64,000 bases of DNA from an uncultured Luteitalea sp. (GCA_934541105.1 CAKTDA010000006.1:124001-188000); one strand, 5' to 3'; shown: positions 1 through 10,381, counted from the first letter of the stretch. Program-made: numbers and translations. Notes: generated by a model not told the origin, from the sequence alone.

Positions 1-1
1 C

Positions 2-316
2 GCGGGCAGCATCCGCGACGACGGTCCGCTCCGCGACACACTGATGGACCTGATCGAGGCGCAGGAACGCTACGCGGCGATGCTCGAAGGCGCGGGGCTG
101 GTGGTGATGCTGTCGTCGATGCTGCACGCCATCGGCGTCGGCAACATGCTGCCGTCGTGGGTGAAGGTCGTGTGCGTGGACATCAACCCCGCCGTCGTGA
201 CGAAGCTCTCCGATCGCGGATCGGCGCAGACGGTCGGGGTGGTCACCGACGTCGGGCTGTTCCTCAAGCAGTTGGCGGCGCTGCTGGCTCCGGAACAGGC
301 AGGCGGACCTGCATGA
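2..316 (+). CDS. C-terminal part of TIGR00300-like protein (ornithine cyclodeaminase-like), partial
   Basis: Only the 3' end of this gene lies in the window. The reading frame is open from base 2, so the true start is to the left. The visible 104 residues include a stretch reading MLPSWVKVVCVDINPAVVTK and then SDRGSAQTVGVVTDVG, which I recognise as the conserved C-terminal nucleotide-binding region of the TIGR00300 / LOR-SDH-like family. That family includes ornithine cyclodeaminases that make proline from ornithine. The assignment rests on memory of the family and on the C-terminus only. Its last 53 bases overlap, tail to tail, the histidine kinase gene on the other strand. Confidence 0.7.
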   Translation, partial: AGSIRDDGPLRDTLMDLIEAQERYAAMLEGAGLVVMLSSMLHAIGVGNMLPSWVKVVCVDINPAVVTKLSDRGSAQTVGVVTDVGLFLKQLAALLAPEQAGGPA

Positions 317-1643
317 CCGTGTCGCCCGGCTGCGAGTGCAGCAGCCGGATCGCACCGTGGTGCCGGCCGACGATGCCGCGGACGATGTCGAGGCCGAGCC
401 CGGTGCCTTCGCCGTGGGTCTTGGTCGTGAAGAACGGCTCGAAGACCTGGCGCTGGATGTCGGGCGGGATGCCGGGTCCGCTGTCGCCGATCTCGACGAG
501 GATCGATCCGTTCTCGCGCCTGACGTGGACGCGCAGCGTGCCCGATCCGCCCATGGCGTCGAGCGCATTGTCGATCAGGTTGGTCCAGACCTGCGTCAGC
601 TCGCCGGCATTGGCGTCCACCTCGGGCAGGCCGTCCTCGTAGGCACGCTCGAGGACCACCCCGGCCCTGATGCGCGGGCTGAACACCTTCAAGGTCCGAT
701 CGAGACTCGCGCGCACGTCCACCGCCTGCCTCGGCATCTGGTCGCGATAGGCGTAGTCCTTGATGGCCTTCACGAGGTCGCTGATGCGCGTGGTGGACTC
801 CTCGATCACGCTGACGAGCGTCCGGGCACGCCAGGCCATCGTCAGGCGCACGATGAGCGGCGCGATCTCTGGTGCCGGCACGCCCTCGACGAGCGCGGCG
901 ACGTCGCTGGCCGAGAGCCCGGCATCGGCAAGCGCCGTCAGGGCATCGCGCGGCACGTCGTGGCCGGACTCGCGCGACCACTGCCGCAGCGCCCGTTCAC
1001 GATCCGATCGATCGATGGCGTCCTGCTCGGCGCTGCCGGAGATCGACAGGCGCTCCGCGAGCGGGGCGGCGGCGCCGGCACCGAGCGTCTGCAGTTCGGT
1101 GAGCAGCGTGCAGAGCTGCGAGGCCGCGCGCTGCACGGCCGACGCGGGGTTGTTCAACTCGTGCGCCAGTCCGGCCGAGAGCTTGCCGAGCGCGGCGAGC
1201 TTCTCGCGATGCGTCTCGTTCACCGCGACCGTGCGGATGCGGTCGTTCATCAGCCACACCAGGCGCTCGCCGAGCGCGGGGAAGCTGCCGAGGAGTTCCG
1301 GGAAGTGCGTGCGGTCAAGCGACACGACGCGGCTGCGCTGGCTCGCGCGCACATCGCCCGGCAGCGTCGTCATCCGCGAGAACGGCAGCAGCCCCGTGAC
1401 GTCGCCGGCATGGACGACAAACGACGGCTCGTCGGCATCGGGCCGCCAGACCTCGAGTTCACCCGCCGTCAGCGCGATCAGGCGGTCGGCGGGCTCGCCG
1501 TTCCGGCTGACCGTCGTGCCCACGTCGAAGGTCTCGTCGCGCATGTGCGCGACGAGCCAGTCGCGCGTGGCCTCATCGAGATCGTCGAAGACCTGGATGC
1601 GGCGCAAGGCATGGGCAAGCGGTTCGGTGAAAGCATCGGCCAT
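264..1643 (-). CDS. Sensor histidine kinase with N-terminal cyclic-nucleotide-binding-like domain
   Basis: This 459-residue cytoplasmic kinase has no membrane segment. Residues about 10-125 form a cNMP-binding (CRP-like) domain. The H-box LSAGLAHELNNP lies near residue 160 and its His is the predicted phosphorylation site. The C-terminal ATPase has an N-box (TNLIDNALDAMGG), a G1 box (DSGPGIP) and a G2 box (GEGTGLGLDIV). The ATG at 1643 is chosen because the family-like sequence starts there; the frame is open upstream but unlike the family. It lies 5 bases after the response-regulator/reductase gene, so the two form a likely two-component pair at the end of the cytochrome oxidase unit. The input signal is unknown. 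A nucleotide or redox cue would fit the neighbours, but that is inference. Confidence 0.9.
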   Translation of the reverse strand: MADAFTEPLAHALRRIQVFDDLDEATRDWLVAHMRDETFDVGTTVSRNGEPADRLIALTAGELEVWRPDADEPSFVVHAGDVTGLLPFSRMTTLPGDVRASQRSRVVSLDRTHFPELLGSFPALGERLVWLMNDRIRTVAVNETHREKLAALGKLSAGLAHELNNPASAVQRAASQLCTLLTELQTLGAGAAAPLAERLSISGSAEQDAIDRSDRERALRQWSRESGHDVPRDALTALADAGLSASDVAALVEGVPAPEIAPLIVRLTMAWRARTLVSVIEESTTRISDLVKAIKDYAYRDQMPRQAVDVRASLDRTLKVFSPRIRAGVVLERAYEDGLPEVDANAGELTQVWTNLIDNALDAMGGSGTLRVHVRRENGSILVEIGDSGPGIPPDIQRQVFEPFFTTKTHGEGTGLGLDIVRGIVGRHHGAIRLLHSQPGDTVMQVRLPVPEPAAPPTA

Positions 1644-1648
1644 GGCTG

Positions 1649-3331
1649 TCACCTGCCGGCGAGGTACTGATGGACGAACTGAATCGCCACGGCGCCGTCG
1701 CCGACGCTCGACGCCACACGCTTGACCGATCCGCAGCGCACGTCGCCTGCCGCGAAGACACCGGGCACGCAGGTCTCGAGCAGCCATGGATCGCGTTCGA
1801 GCGGCCAACCCTCGATGCGTCGGCCGTCGTCCACGCGCGGCAGTTCCGGCCCGGTGAGCACGTAGCCGCGCCGGTCGCACTGCACGGCGTCACCGAGCCA
1901 GGCCGTGTCGGGTTCGGCGCCAATCATCACGTAGAGCGACATCGCCTCGATGGTGTGCCTGTCGTCACCCGAGGGGCCCGCGAGCGTCAGCGACCGCAAC
2001 CGCTCGTCGCCGTCGGCGCCGACGATGCAGGTGTTCGTGAGGACCTCGATGCGATCGTTGGCCTCGATGTGGCGGATCAGGTACTCCGACATCGACGCGG
2101 CGAGGCTCGGCCCGCGCACGAGCATCACGACGTTGGTTGCGAACTCCGCGAAGTTCAGTGCGGCCTGCCCGGCTGAATTCGCGCCCCCGACGACGTAGAC
2201 CGTCTCGCCGCGGCACGTGCGGGCCTCGGCCATCGACGCGCCGTAGTACACGCCGGCGCCCGTGAATCGATGCAGGTCCGGCACGTCGAGCGTGCGCCAC
2301 TGCACCCCCATCGCCAGGACCACGGTGTCGGCCTGCACCTCGCTGCCGTCCGACAGCGTGAGGATCTTGTAGGTGTTCTCGACCGCGAGTTGCCGCACCG
2401 CCTGCGGGCTGACGATCTCGACGTCGAACTTGCGGGCCTGGGCGACGGCCCGGTTCGTGAGGTCGCGCCCCGAGAGTCCAGCCGGAAATCCGAGGTAGTT
2501 CTCGATGCGTGCGCTGAGCCCTGCCTGTCCGCCCGGCGCATCCTTCTCGATGAGCAGCGTGCGGAGCCCTTCGGACGCGCCGTACACCGCAGCGGTGAGG
2601 CCCGCGGGCCCCGCGCCGACCACCGCGAGGTCGTAGCGTTCGAGCTCGGCGCGCGTCTGGAGGTGCAGGTGCGACGCCATGTCGCCGGGCGATGGCCGCT
2701 CGAGCCGCGTGCCGTCGCTCGTGATCACGAACGGCAGCGGGGGCTGCGTGTCGCCGGCCTCTGCGCGCAGGGCCGCGCGGCCTGCCTCGGTCGCCGTGTC
2801 GTGGAATTCGTAGGGCGCCCGGTTGCGCGCGAGGAACTCGCGCAGTTCGTACGAGTCGCGCGACCAGCGGTCACCGAAGACGACCGTCCGCTGCCGGGCC
2901 ACGCGGACGTCGGCCCGCCAGACCGCCAGGAGATCGTCGATCGGCGAGAACAGCTCGGCCGGATCCCACGGCTTCGTGAGGTAGAGGTCGAGCCGCGCGT
3001 TGTTGACGCCCTTGATGGCGACGTCGGTGTCGGCGTAGGCCGTGAGCAGCACACGGCGCGTGCCGGGCGAGATCTCGCGGACCTTCGTCAACAGGTCCAC
3101 GCCGCCCATGCCGGGCATGCGCTCGTCGGAGAGCACGAGCGCCACCGGCTGGCGGCGCTCCTTCAATCGCTCGATGACCTGGAGGGCCGCATCGGCCGAT
3201 TCGACGGCCATGACCTCGTAGCGCCGATCCTCCGGCGTGTCGTCATCGTCGTACCGGTCGCGCAGGTCGTACGTGATCGCGGCGCGGACGCCCGGGTCGT
3301 CGTCTACGGCAAGGAGGACGGGAGTCGACAT
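1649..3331 (-). CDS. Response regulator fused to a thioredoxin-reductase-like FAD oxidoreductase
   Basis: This 560-residue protein has three parts. A receiver domain (about 1-130) has its acceptor Asp in LVLSDERMPG near residue 69 and a conserved Lys in YLTKPWDP. A thioredoxin/glutaredoxin-like middle (about 145-215) follows. The C-terminal pyridine-nucleotide oxidoreductase (about 230-560) has a FAD site VVGAGPAGLTAAVYG, a NADPH site VVGGANSAGQAALNF and a final FAD motif GVFAAGDV. The redox CxxC normal in thioredoxin reductase is missing: the region after the second nucleotide motif has no such pair. It may therefore act as a flavin or NAD(P)H sensor output rather than a disulfide reductase. 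It lies directly upstream of the histidine kinase and 36 bases downstream of oxidase subunit IV. Confidence 0.9.
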   Translation of the reverse strand: MSTPVLLAVDDDPGVRAAITYDLRDRYDDDDTPEDRRYEVMAVESADAALQVIERLKERRQPVALVLSDERMPGMGGVDLLTKVREISPGTRRVLLTAYADTDVAIKGVNNARLDLYLTKPWDPAELFSPIDDLLAVWRADVRVARQRTVVFGDRWSRDSYELREFLARNRAPYEFHDTATEAGRAALRAEAGDTQPPLPFVITSDGTRLERPSPGDMASHLHLQTRAELERYDLAVVGAGPAGLTAAVYGASEGLRTLLIEKDAPGGQAGLSARIENYLGFPAGLSGRDLTNRAVAQARKFDVEIVSPQAVRQLAVENTYKILTLSDGSEVQADTVVLAMGVQWRTLDVPDLHRFTGAGVYYGASMAEARTCRGETVYVVGGANSAGQAALNFAEFATNVVMLVRGPSLAASMSEYLIRHIEANDRIEVLTNTCIVGADGDERLRSLTLAGPSGDDRHTIEAMSLYVMIGAEPDTAWLGDAVQCDRRGYVLTGPELPRVDDGRRIEGWPLERDPWLLETCVPGVFAAGDVRCGSVKRVASSVGDGAVAIQFVHQYLAGR

Positions 3332-3367
3332 GCCTCGCGTGGCGGCGACGACGTCGTCACCGGCGGA

Positions 3368-3664
3368 TCAGCGGCCGGCGACGCCCAGGAGGTTCCGGCT
3401 CATGTAGTCCGTCATCGTGTAGAGCACGAGGATGCCGAGGAACAGGAACCCGGAGGCAGCGGTCACCTGCACGAGCTTCGGGCTGAACTTCACTTCCATG
3501 AAGATCAGCACGACGAGCAGCGCCTTGGCCACGGCAATGGCCAGTGCCAGCGGGAGGTTGAGGATGCCGATGTCGATGCGCGAGACGGCGACGGTGAGCA
3601 CCGTCAGGACCATCAGGGCGCCGAACACGGCGTAGAGCTGCGACTTGGGCGCGATGTGCGACAT
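3368..3664 (-). CDS. ctaF: Cytochrome c oxidase subunit IV (caa3 type)
   Basis: This 98-residue membrane protein has three predicted helices and matches the prokaryotic cytochrome oxidase subunit IV family, including the short motif IFMEVKFSP between the second and third helices. The subunit helps to assemble or stabilise subunit I and has no cofactor. It starts 3 bases after the subunit III stop codon in the order II-I-III-IV, which is the standard caa3 arrangement. The gene symbol follows this family position and not a detailed match. Confidence 0.88.
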   Translation of the reverse strand: MSHIAPKSQLYAVFGALMVLTVLTVAVSRIDIGILNLPLALAIAVAKALLVVLIFMEVKFSPKLVQVTAASGFLFLGILVLYTMTDYMSRNLLGVAGR

Positions 3665-3667
3665 GGC

Positions 3668-4330
3668 TCAGTGAATCAGGTAGAGCAGCGGGAACAGGAA
3701 GATCCAGACGATGTCCACGAAGTGCCAGTAGAGGCCGAAGAGCTCGACGGGCGTGTACCACTCGGCGGAGAAGCGGCCCTTCTTCGCCATGAAGATCAGC
3801 GGCACGAGGACGAAGCCGCCGAGGATCATGTGGGTGGCGTGCAGGCCGGTCATGCCGAAGTAGAGCGAGAAGTAGATCTCGGCGCCGTTCTTCAGCGCCG
3901 CGTCGTGGAACTGGAAGTGTTCGCCCGGCACGAGGTGGTGCGTGAACTTCTGCGAGTACTCCACGACCTTGACGCCGAGGAAGATGGTGCCCAGCACGAG
4001 CGTCGAGATCAGGTAGAACACCAGCTGTGACCGTTCGCCTGTCTTGCTCGCCCGCACGGCGAGCGCCATCGTCAGCGAACTGCCGATGAGGACGATGGTG
4101 TTGCCGAGCCCCATCCACACGTCGAGCTCGTGGCTCGCCGCGGCAAAGGCGTCGCCGTACATCCAGCGATAGAGGATGTACGCCATGAAGAAGCCGCCGA
4201 AGAACAACACTTCGGTGCAGAGGAACGCCCACATGCCGAGCGTGCTGGCGTGCTGCTGCTGCTCGAGCGTGTCGAAATGGTGCTGCAGTGCCGGATGGTG
4301 CGCGGCATGAGCCTGCGTGCCGTTTGCCAA
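3668..4330 (-). CDS. ctaE: Cytochrome c oxidase subunit III
   Basis: This 220-residue protein has about five membrane helices. Family landmarks include WAFLCTEVLFFGGFFMAY near the N-terminus, a helix with GSSLTMALAVRA, and the C-terminal WHFVDIVWIFLFP. Subunit III binds next to subunit I and supports stable proton pumping. The start codon is TTG, one base after the subunit I stop. A GAGGAG ribosome binding site inside the end of subunit I, 7 bases upstream, supports this rare start. Expression is therefore probably coupled to subunit I. Confidence 0.93.
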   Translation of the reverse strand: MANGTQAHAAHHPALQHHFDTLEQQQHASTLGMWAFLCTEVLFFGGFFMAYILYRWMYGDAFAAASHELDVWMGLGNTIVLIGSSLTMALAVRASKTGERSQLVFYLISTLVLGTIFLGVKVVEYSQKFTHHLVPGEHFQFHDAALKNGAEIYFSLYFGMTGLHATHMILGGFVLVPLIFMAKKGRFSAEWYTPVELFGLYWHFVDIVWIFLFPLLYLIH

Positions 4331-4331
4331 C

Positions 4332-5981
<1,650 letters not shown>

Positions 5982-5991
5982 GACCGTGTTC

Positions 5992-6987
5992 CTAGTGGCT
6001 CTCTGCCGCGGGCGCCGTGGCGCCGGTGGTGCCGGCTGCCGGTGCGCTGCCCGGTTCCGCGGCCCCGAGCGACTTGATGTAGGCGATGAGCGAGACGAGC
6101 CCGTCCTCGCTGATCTGGCCCTGGTAGGTCGGCATCAGCGGCGCGTAGCCCTGCACCATCTTCGCCTGCGGGTTCAGGATCGACTCGCGCAGGTAGGCGT
6201 CGTCGGCAATCACGGAGCTGCCGTTTGCCAGCTGCTGCGCCTTGCCGTAGATGCCGACGAGCGACGGCCCGCGCCCCGTGCCTGCGTCGGTGTGGCAGGT
6301 GACGCAGCCGAGCGTGGCGAACTGCTGTTCACCCGTCGCGCTCAGCGTGCCCGCCGGCGCGCCGCCCGCGAGCCACGCCTGGTACTCGCGCGGCTCGAGC
6401 GCGACCACCTTGCCAATCATCCCGGAGTGCTGCGTGCCGCAGTACTCCGCGCAGAACAGCTGGTACTCGCCCGGACGCGTCGCCTCGAACCACATCGTCG
6501 TGGTCTTGCCGGGCACGGCGTCCATCTTCTGGCGGAACGCCGGGATGTAGTAGCTGTGGATGACGTCCTCGGACGAGATCAGCAGCTTGACCGGCGTGCC
6601 CACCGGCACGTGGAGCTGGTTGATCTCGCGGTGGCCCGTCAGGTGCTGCGCCTTCCACATCCAGCGCTTGCCGATGACGTAGACCTCCATCGCGGCGGCC
6701 GGCGGCTTGGCCAGCGCGAAGTACACGCTGGTGCCCCACACGAACATCACCATGGCGATGAGCAGCGGGATCGCCGTCCAGATCACCTCGAGCGCCGTGC
6801 TCCCGTGGATGTTGGCCCCCACGTCGTCGGCCCGCCGGCGGCGGTACTTCACGGCCAGGACCACCACGAGCGTGGCGACGAGCACCGAGAAGAACAGCGT
6901 GACCGCGAGCATGAAGAAGTACAGGTTGTCCACGCGCCCTGCGAGCGTGGAGGCCTGCGTGGGGAAGAGTTCGAAGGTGCCGCCCAT
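5992..6987 (-). CDS. ctaC: Cytochrome c oxidase subunit II fused to cytochrome c (caa3)
   Basis: The 331 residues contain two N-terminal helices, a cupredoxin domain, and a C-terminal cytochrome c domain. The CuA site is CAEYCGTQHSGM, near residues 188-199. The heme c site is CVTCH near residue 228, with a distal Met region MPTYQGQISEDG. The covalent heme domain makes this a caa3 enzyme, which takes electrons from alternative complex III directly or through a small carrier. The end of the gene is separated from subunit I by 10 bases. Confidence 0.96.
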   Translation of the reverse strand: MGGTFELFPTQASTLAGRVDNLYFFMLAVTLFFSVLVATLVVVLAVKYRRRRADDVGANIHGSTALEVIWTAIPLLIAMVMFVWGTSVYFALAKPPAAAMEVYVIGKRWMWKAQHLTGHREINQLHVPVGTPVKLLISSEDVIHSYYIPAFRQKMDAVPGKTTTMWFEATRPGEYQLFCAEYCGTQHSGMIGKVVALEPREYQAWLAGGAPAGTLSATGEQQFATLGCVTCHTDAGTGRGPSLVGIYGKAQQLANGSSVIADDAYLRESILNPQAKMVQGYAPLMPTYQGQISEDGLVSLIAYIKSLGAAEPGSAPAAGTTGATAPAAESH

Positions 6988-6996
6988 ATCTCTGAC

Positions 6997-7908
6997 TTAC
7001 GCCTTGTGTGAAGCGCCCGGCGCCGCGCCCGCCGGGGCGCCGCCGTACAGGCCGCGGCGCTCGCGTCGCCGCAGGACCACCCAACCGGTCACCATCGCGA
7101 GCACCATCACGACGCCCGCGGTGCGCACCAGCCTCATTGCCATCAACCCGTACTTCCCGACCGCCGGGTCGTAGTGGTAGCAGTACAGCAGCACGCTGTC
7201 GATCGGCGACCCGATCTTGCGGTCCGACGCCTCGACGATGCCGAGGCGCAGGTCGCGCGGCGCGAAGTCGATGCCGAAGAAGTAGCGCGCGATGCGACCG
7301 TCGGGCGTCAACACCGTGAGTCCCGCCGCGTGCGCGTACTGATCGGTCTTCTCGTCGTACGTGTAGCTGAAGCCGACCGTCTCGGCCAGCCGATCGATGT
7401 CGGCCTTGCGTCCGGTGAGGAAGTGCCAGGCGCCGGCCGTCTGCTCGCGGTCGTAGTGCGCCAGGTGCGTCGCCTTCTTCTGCGCCGCCAGGCCCGGGCC
7501 CTCGCCGGGGTCGATGCTCACGACCACGACCTCGAACTGGTTGCCGGCGTCGAACGAGAGCCCCTTGAGGCCCGCCGTCATGCCCGAGAGCACCTGCGTG
7601 CACAGCATCGGGCACTCGTAGTACGCCAGCGCCAGCACGACCGGCCGCGCGCCGAAGTAGTCGCCGAGCCGCACGGCCTTGCCGGTCTCGTCCACGAACG
7701 ACAGATCGGCAGGCACCTGCTCGCCGAGCCGCTGCGCATACGTCACATCCTGGAGCGCCGTCGGCTTCTTGTCGATCGGCGTCCCGGGTTCCGTGCGCAC
7801 CTGTCCCTGACCGGCTGCGGGCCACACGCCCGCCGTCACGACCACGAGGGTCGCGAGCGCTGCCTGTCGGAGGACGCCACGTGCGTGCATCGTCTTCATC
7901 ACCTCCAC
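6997..7908 (-). CDS. SCO1/SenC-family copper chaperone for the CuA site
   Basis: This 303-residue protein has a signal peptide (about 1-35), a thioredoxin-like periplasmic domain with the copper ligands CPMLC (near 100-104) and a His in YAHAAGL, and a C-terminal membrane helix (about 260-280) with a basic tail. SCO proteins deliver or reduce copper for CuA in oxidase subunit II, and this gene is the first of the oxidase unit. Starts at 7908, 7899 and 7890 are all possible. The C-terminal anchor in addition to the signal sequence is a known variant in acidobacterial and related oxidase clusters. Confidence 0.9.
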   Translation of the reverse strand: MEVMKTMHARGVLRQAALATLVVVTAGVWPAAGQGQVRTEPGTPIDKKPTALQDVTYAQRLGEQVPADLSFVDETGKAVRLGDYFGARPVVLALAYYECPMLCTQVLSGMTAGLKGLSFDAGNQFEVVVVSIDPGEGPGLAAQKKATHLAHYDREQTAGAWHFLTGRKADIDRLAETVGFSYTYDEKTDQYAHAAGLTVLTPDGRIARYFFGIDFAPRDLRLGIVEASDRKIGSPIDSVLLYCYHYDPAVGKYGLMAMRLVRTAGVVMVLAMVTGWVVLRRRERRGLYGGAPAGAAPGASHKA

Positions 7909-7935
7909 CCGGGCCGGACACGCGGCCGGGCGATG

Positions 7936-7960
7936 AAAAAGGGCCGGGACTTCCGGCCCT
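7936..7960 (-). terminator. Intrinsic terminator after the alternative complex III genes
   Basis: On the minus strand a perfect 8-base stem (AGGGCCGG with CCGGCCCT) closes a 5-base loop and is followed by five T residues. It lies 17 bases after the stop of the last complex III-linked gene and 28 bases before the SCO start. It therefore separates the complex III unit from the oxidase unit, or works as an attenuator between them. Confidence 0.85.
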
Positions 7961-7977
7961 GCCCTAACTCTATCGCG

Positions 7978-8532
7978 TCAGGGCTGGACGGGCGGGGCCG
8001 CCTCGGCGGGCGGCGCCTCCGCATCGACCGGGGCCGCGTCCGCTGGTGCCTCGTCTGCCGGCGCCGTCACCGGCAAGCCGCGCTCGACGAGCAGCTGCTT
8101 GGCGCGCTCGATGGGGAGGTGCACCGTGCCGGCCTCCTTGTTCACCCACCCGTACGTCGTGAGCGCCTGCCGCTGGTTCGCCTTCACGCCGGCAAGCCAC
8201 GCCGGTTCGTTCGTCAGCAGTTCCGGCCCCGCTGCAGCGCGTCCGGCCGTCTCCATCACGTTTGGCGCCTCGGTGATGCCGGGCGTGGTGCCCGCGCGGG
8301 CAGCCATGCCGGTGTCCACGGCGCGCTGGGCCGTGACGTCGAGCGCCGTGGCGCGGCGGTCCAGCATGCGGTAGCTCGCGTACATCGCGCCGAGCACCAC
8401 GACGAGGATGACGACGAAGCCGATGATCAGCCGCCCGATCATGTCGAGCGAGATGTCGGTCGTCTCGTGGTTGATCACCCCCGCCCCGTGGTGGTCGTGG
8501 GAACCCTCGTGCTGGTGCGGATCAGTGGCCAT
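7978..8532 (-). CDS. Small single-pass membrane protein linked to alternative complex III
   Basis: This 184-residue protein begins with a His-rich tail (about 3-15), has one membrane helix (about 32-55) and then a soluble part. Within the soluble part, AWLAGVKANQRQALTTYGW followed by HLPIERAKQLLVERGLP resembles a short domain that I associate with proteins beside complex III and SCO genes. The C-terminus is Ala/Pro/Glu-rich and probably disordered. It overlaps the end of actF by 11 bases and is the last gene before the terminator. It may be an accessory subunit of the complex (compare ActG, a small single-helix subunit elsewhere), but I cannot show that. Confidence 0.75.
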   Translation of the reverse strand: MATDPHQHEGSHDHHGAGVINHETTDISLDMIGRLIIGFVVILVVVLGAMYASYRMLDRRATALDVTAQRAVDTGMAARAGTTPGITEAPNVMETAGRAAAGPELLTNEPAWLAGVKANQRQALTTYGWVNKEAGTVHLPIERAKQLLVERGLPVTAPADEAPADAAPVDAEAPPAEAAPPVQP

Positions 8533-9706
8533 CGGCAAGTGCCTCGGGAAGGTACGGGTCGCCCACGGGCAGCAGGGCACGCCCCTTCAGCAGGACGCAG
8601 AACACGCCGGTCCATACGCCGAGCAGACCCAGCACGGCTGCCACGTCCATCCAGTGCACGCCGAGGCCCTGCTTGACCCACGGCGCGACGAGCCAGAACA
8701 CGTCGAGGAACCTCATGAACAGCATGAACGCGGCAATCGCGACCAGGCGCTTCCGGATGCGCTTCATCGACCGGAACAGCAGCAGCAGCCAGGGGAGGAC
8801 GAAGTGCCCCGCGACGATCGCGAGCGAGACGGCCTGCCAGCCGTCGCCGAACCGCCGCAGGTAGTAGGGGATCTCCTCGGGCAGGTTTGCCGACCAGATG
8901 ATCAGGAACTGCGAGTACGACAGGTACGCCCACAGCATGATGAAGGCGTAGAGCAGCGTGCCGTAGTCATGAAACCTGTCGTTGGACAGCGCGCGCGCCA
9001 TGTGGCCGTTGTTGTGGAGCACCGAGGCCACGACCACCGCGAACGCGAGCGCCGTCAGCGCCATGCCCATGAGGAACCACAGGCCGAAGATCGTCGAGAA
9101 CCAGTGCGGATCGAGCGACATCACCCAGTCGACCGACGCGAAGGTCACCGTGAGGCCCATGATGAGCACGCCGGGGCCCGAGATCTTGTTGAACCGATCG
9201 AGCGGGAACGGCTCGGTGTCCTGCTGCGCCGACCAGCGCGCGAGCAGCAGCGCCATGGCCGACCAGATCACGAAGTAGCCGATCGCCCGCAGGATGAAGC
9301 CCGACGGGTTCAGGTACGCCACCTTGTGGGCGATGATCGGGTCGCTGGCGACGATGTCGGCGTGCGTCCACTCGTAGATGGTGTGCATGCCGAGCACGAT
9401 TGGGACGAACAGCAGCGCCATCAGCGGAATCGTGCGCGCGGCGGCCTCGAAGGTGCGGCGCAGGACGAGGCTCCAGCGGCCGCCAGAGAGATGGTGCACC
9501 ATCAGCAGCGTCAGGCTGCCGAGGGGAATCCCGAGCACGAAGACGTACGCGAGCAGGTACGAGCGATAGAACTGCGCGCTGTCGGTGGCAAACCCGATCG
9601 CGAGGCCCACGAGGCCGAGCACGCCGACGGCAAAGCCGGCCTTCTGCAGGGTGTCGATCTGCGGCGGTGCCTGGAAATCCGCCGGGTTGAGCGTGGGCTC
9701 AGTCAT
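8522..9706 (-). CDS. actF: Alternative complex III subunit ActF (quinol:cytochrome c oxidoreductase membrane subunit)
   Basis: This polytopic protein of 394 residues, with about ten helices, has the NrfD/PsrC-like fold. Motifs include FVLGIPLGSLTLLMVHHLSGG in the N-terminal half and HTIYEWTHAD in the loop that follows. ActF pairs with ActC as one of the two quinone-site membrane subunits. The ATG at 9706 is chosen over an upstream codon because the family begins there and it overlaps the actE stop by 8 bases, as elsewhere in this operon. Confidence 0.92.
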   Translation of the reverse strand: MTEPTLNPADFQAPPQIDTLQKAGFAVGVLGLVGLAIGFATDSAQFYRSYLLAYVFVLGIPLGSLTLLMVHHLSGGRWSLVLRRTFEAAARTIPLMALLFVPIVLGMHTIYEWTHADIVASDPIIAHKVAYLNPSGFILRAIGYFVIWSAMALLLARWSAQQDTEPFPLDRFNKISGPGVLIMGLTVTFASVDWVMSLDPHWFSTIFGLWFLMGMALTALAFAVVVASVLHNNGHMARALSNDRFHDYGTLLYAFIMLWAYLSYSQFLIIWSANLPEEIPYYLRRFGDGWQAVSLAIVAGHFVLPWLLLLFRSMKRIRKRLVAIAAFMLFMRFLDVFWLVAPWVKQGLGVHWMDVAAVLGLLGVWTGVFCVLLKGRALLPVGDPYLPEALADGH

Positions 9707-10379
9707 GCGCGGCCCCTCCTCCATGGGACGCTTCGGGAGTGGCGGCCGCGGGCTGCCCGTCGAGCGCGCCGCGCTCGCCGGCCGGCACGTCGTCCACGGT
9801 GGCCGACTGGCTCAACTGCAATGCGCGGATGTAGGCGGCAATCGCCCAGCGATCGGCCGGGGCGACCTGCGCCGCGTAGTCCGGCATCTGGCCGAAGCCG
9901 TTCGTGATCACGTCGTAGAAGTAGCCGATGGGCACGCCGTGCAGGCGCGGGTCGTGGAACGACGTCGGGCGCTTGTAGCCGCGCTGGACGATCGTGCCGT
10001 TGCCGTCGCCGGTCGCCGAGTGGCACGGCGCGCAGTAGACGTCGAAGCGGTCCTGACCGCGATCGAGCAGCGCCTTGTCCACGGTGATCTGCGCGGGCAG
10101 CGCGTGCACGGGTTCGCCGTCCACCTTGCCCGTGTAGAACACGTCGTCGGCGCGCAGGTTGCCGCGCGCGACGGTGCCTTCCGGGATGGGGCGCATGGCA
10201 CGGCCGTCGGCAAAGAAGTCGCTCGCTTCGAGCGCCTCGTATCGCGGCGTGTCGTGCATGTCCTGGCGGCAGCCGGCGACGAGCGCGGCCGCGAGCAGCA
10301 CCCCGCCTGCGACGACGAGGCGCCGGGTTGTTGGGGCGGCCGTCCCGGCCGTCCGCGCCGTGTTCGGTGCGTGACCCAT
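9699..10379 (-). CDS. actE: Alternative complex III subunit ActE, monoheme cytochrome c lipoprotein
   Basis: This 226-residue exported lipoprotein has a signal ending LLAAALVAGC, so the Cys near residue 37 is the lipidation site. One heme site, CAPCH, lies near residue 116, and a Met in GFGQMPDYA is the likely sixth ligand. ActE passes electrons from the complex towards the oxidase. The C-terminal tail is Ala/His-rich and low in complexity. The gene is 2 bases after actD and overlaps actF. Confidence 0.92.
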   Translation of the reverse strand: MGHAPNTARTAGTAAPTTRRLVVAGGVLLAAALVAGCRQDMHDTPRYEALEASDFFADGRAMRPIPEGTVARGNLRADDVFYTGKVDGEPVHALPAQITVDKALLDRGQDRFDVYCAPCHSATGDGNGTIVQRGYKRPTSFHDPRLHGVPIGYFYDVITNGFGQMPDYAAQVAPADRWAIAAYIRALQLSQSATVDDVPAGERGALDGQPAAATPEASHGGGAAHD

Positions 10380-10381
10380 GA

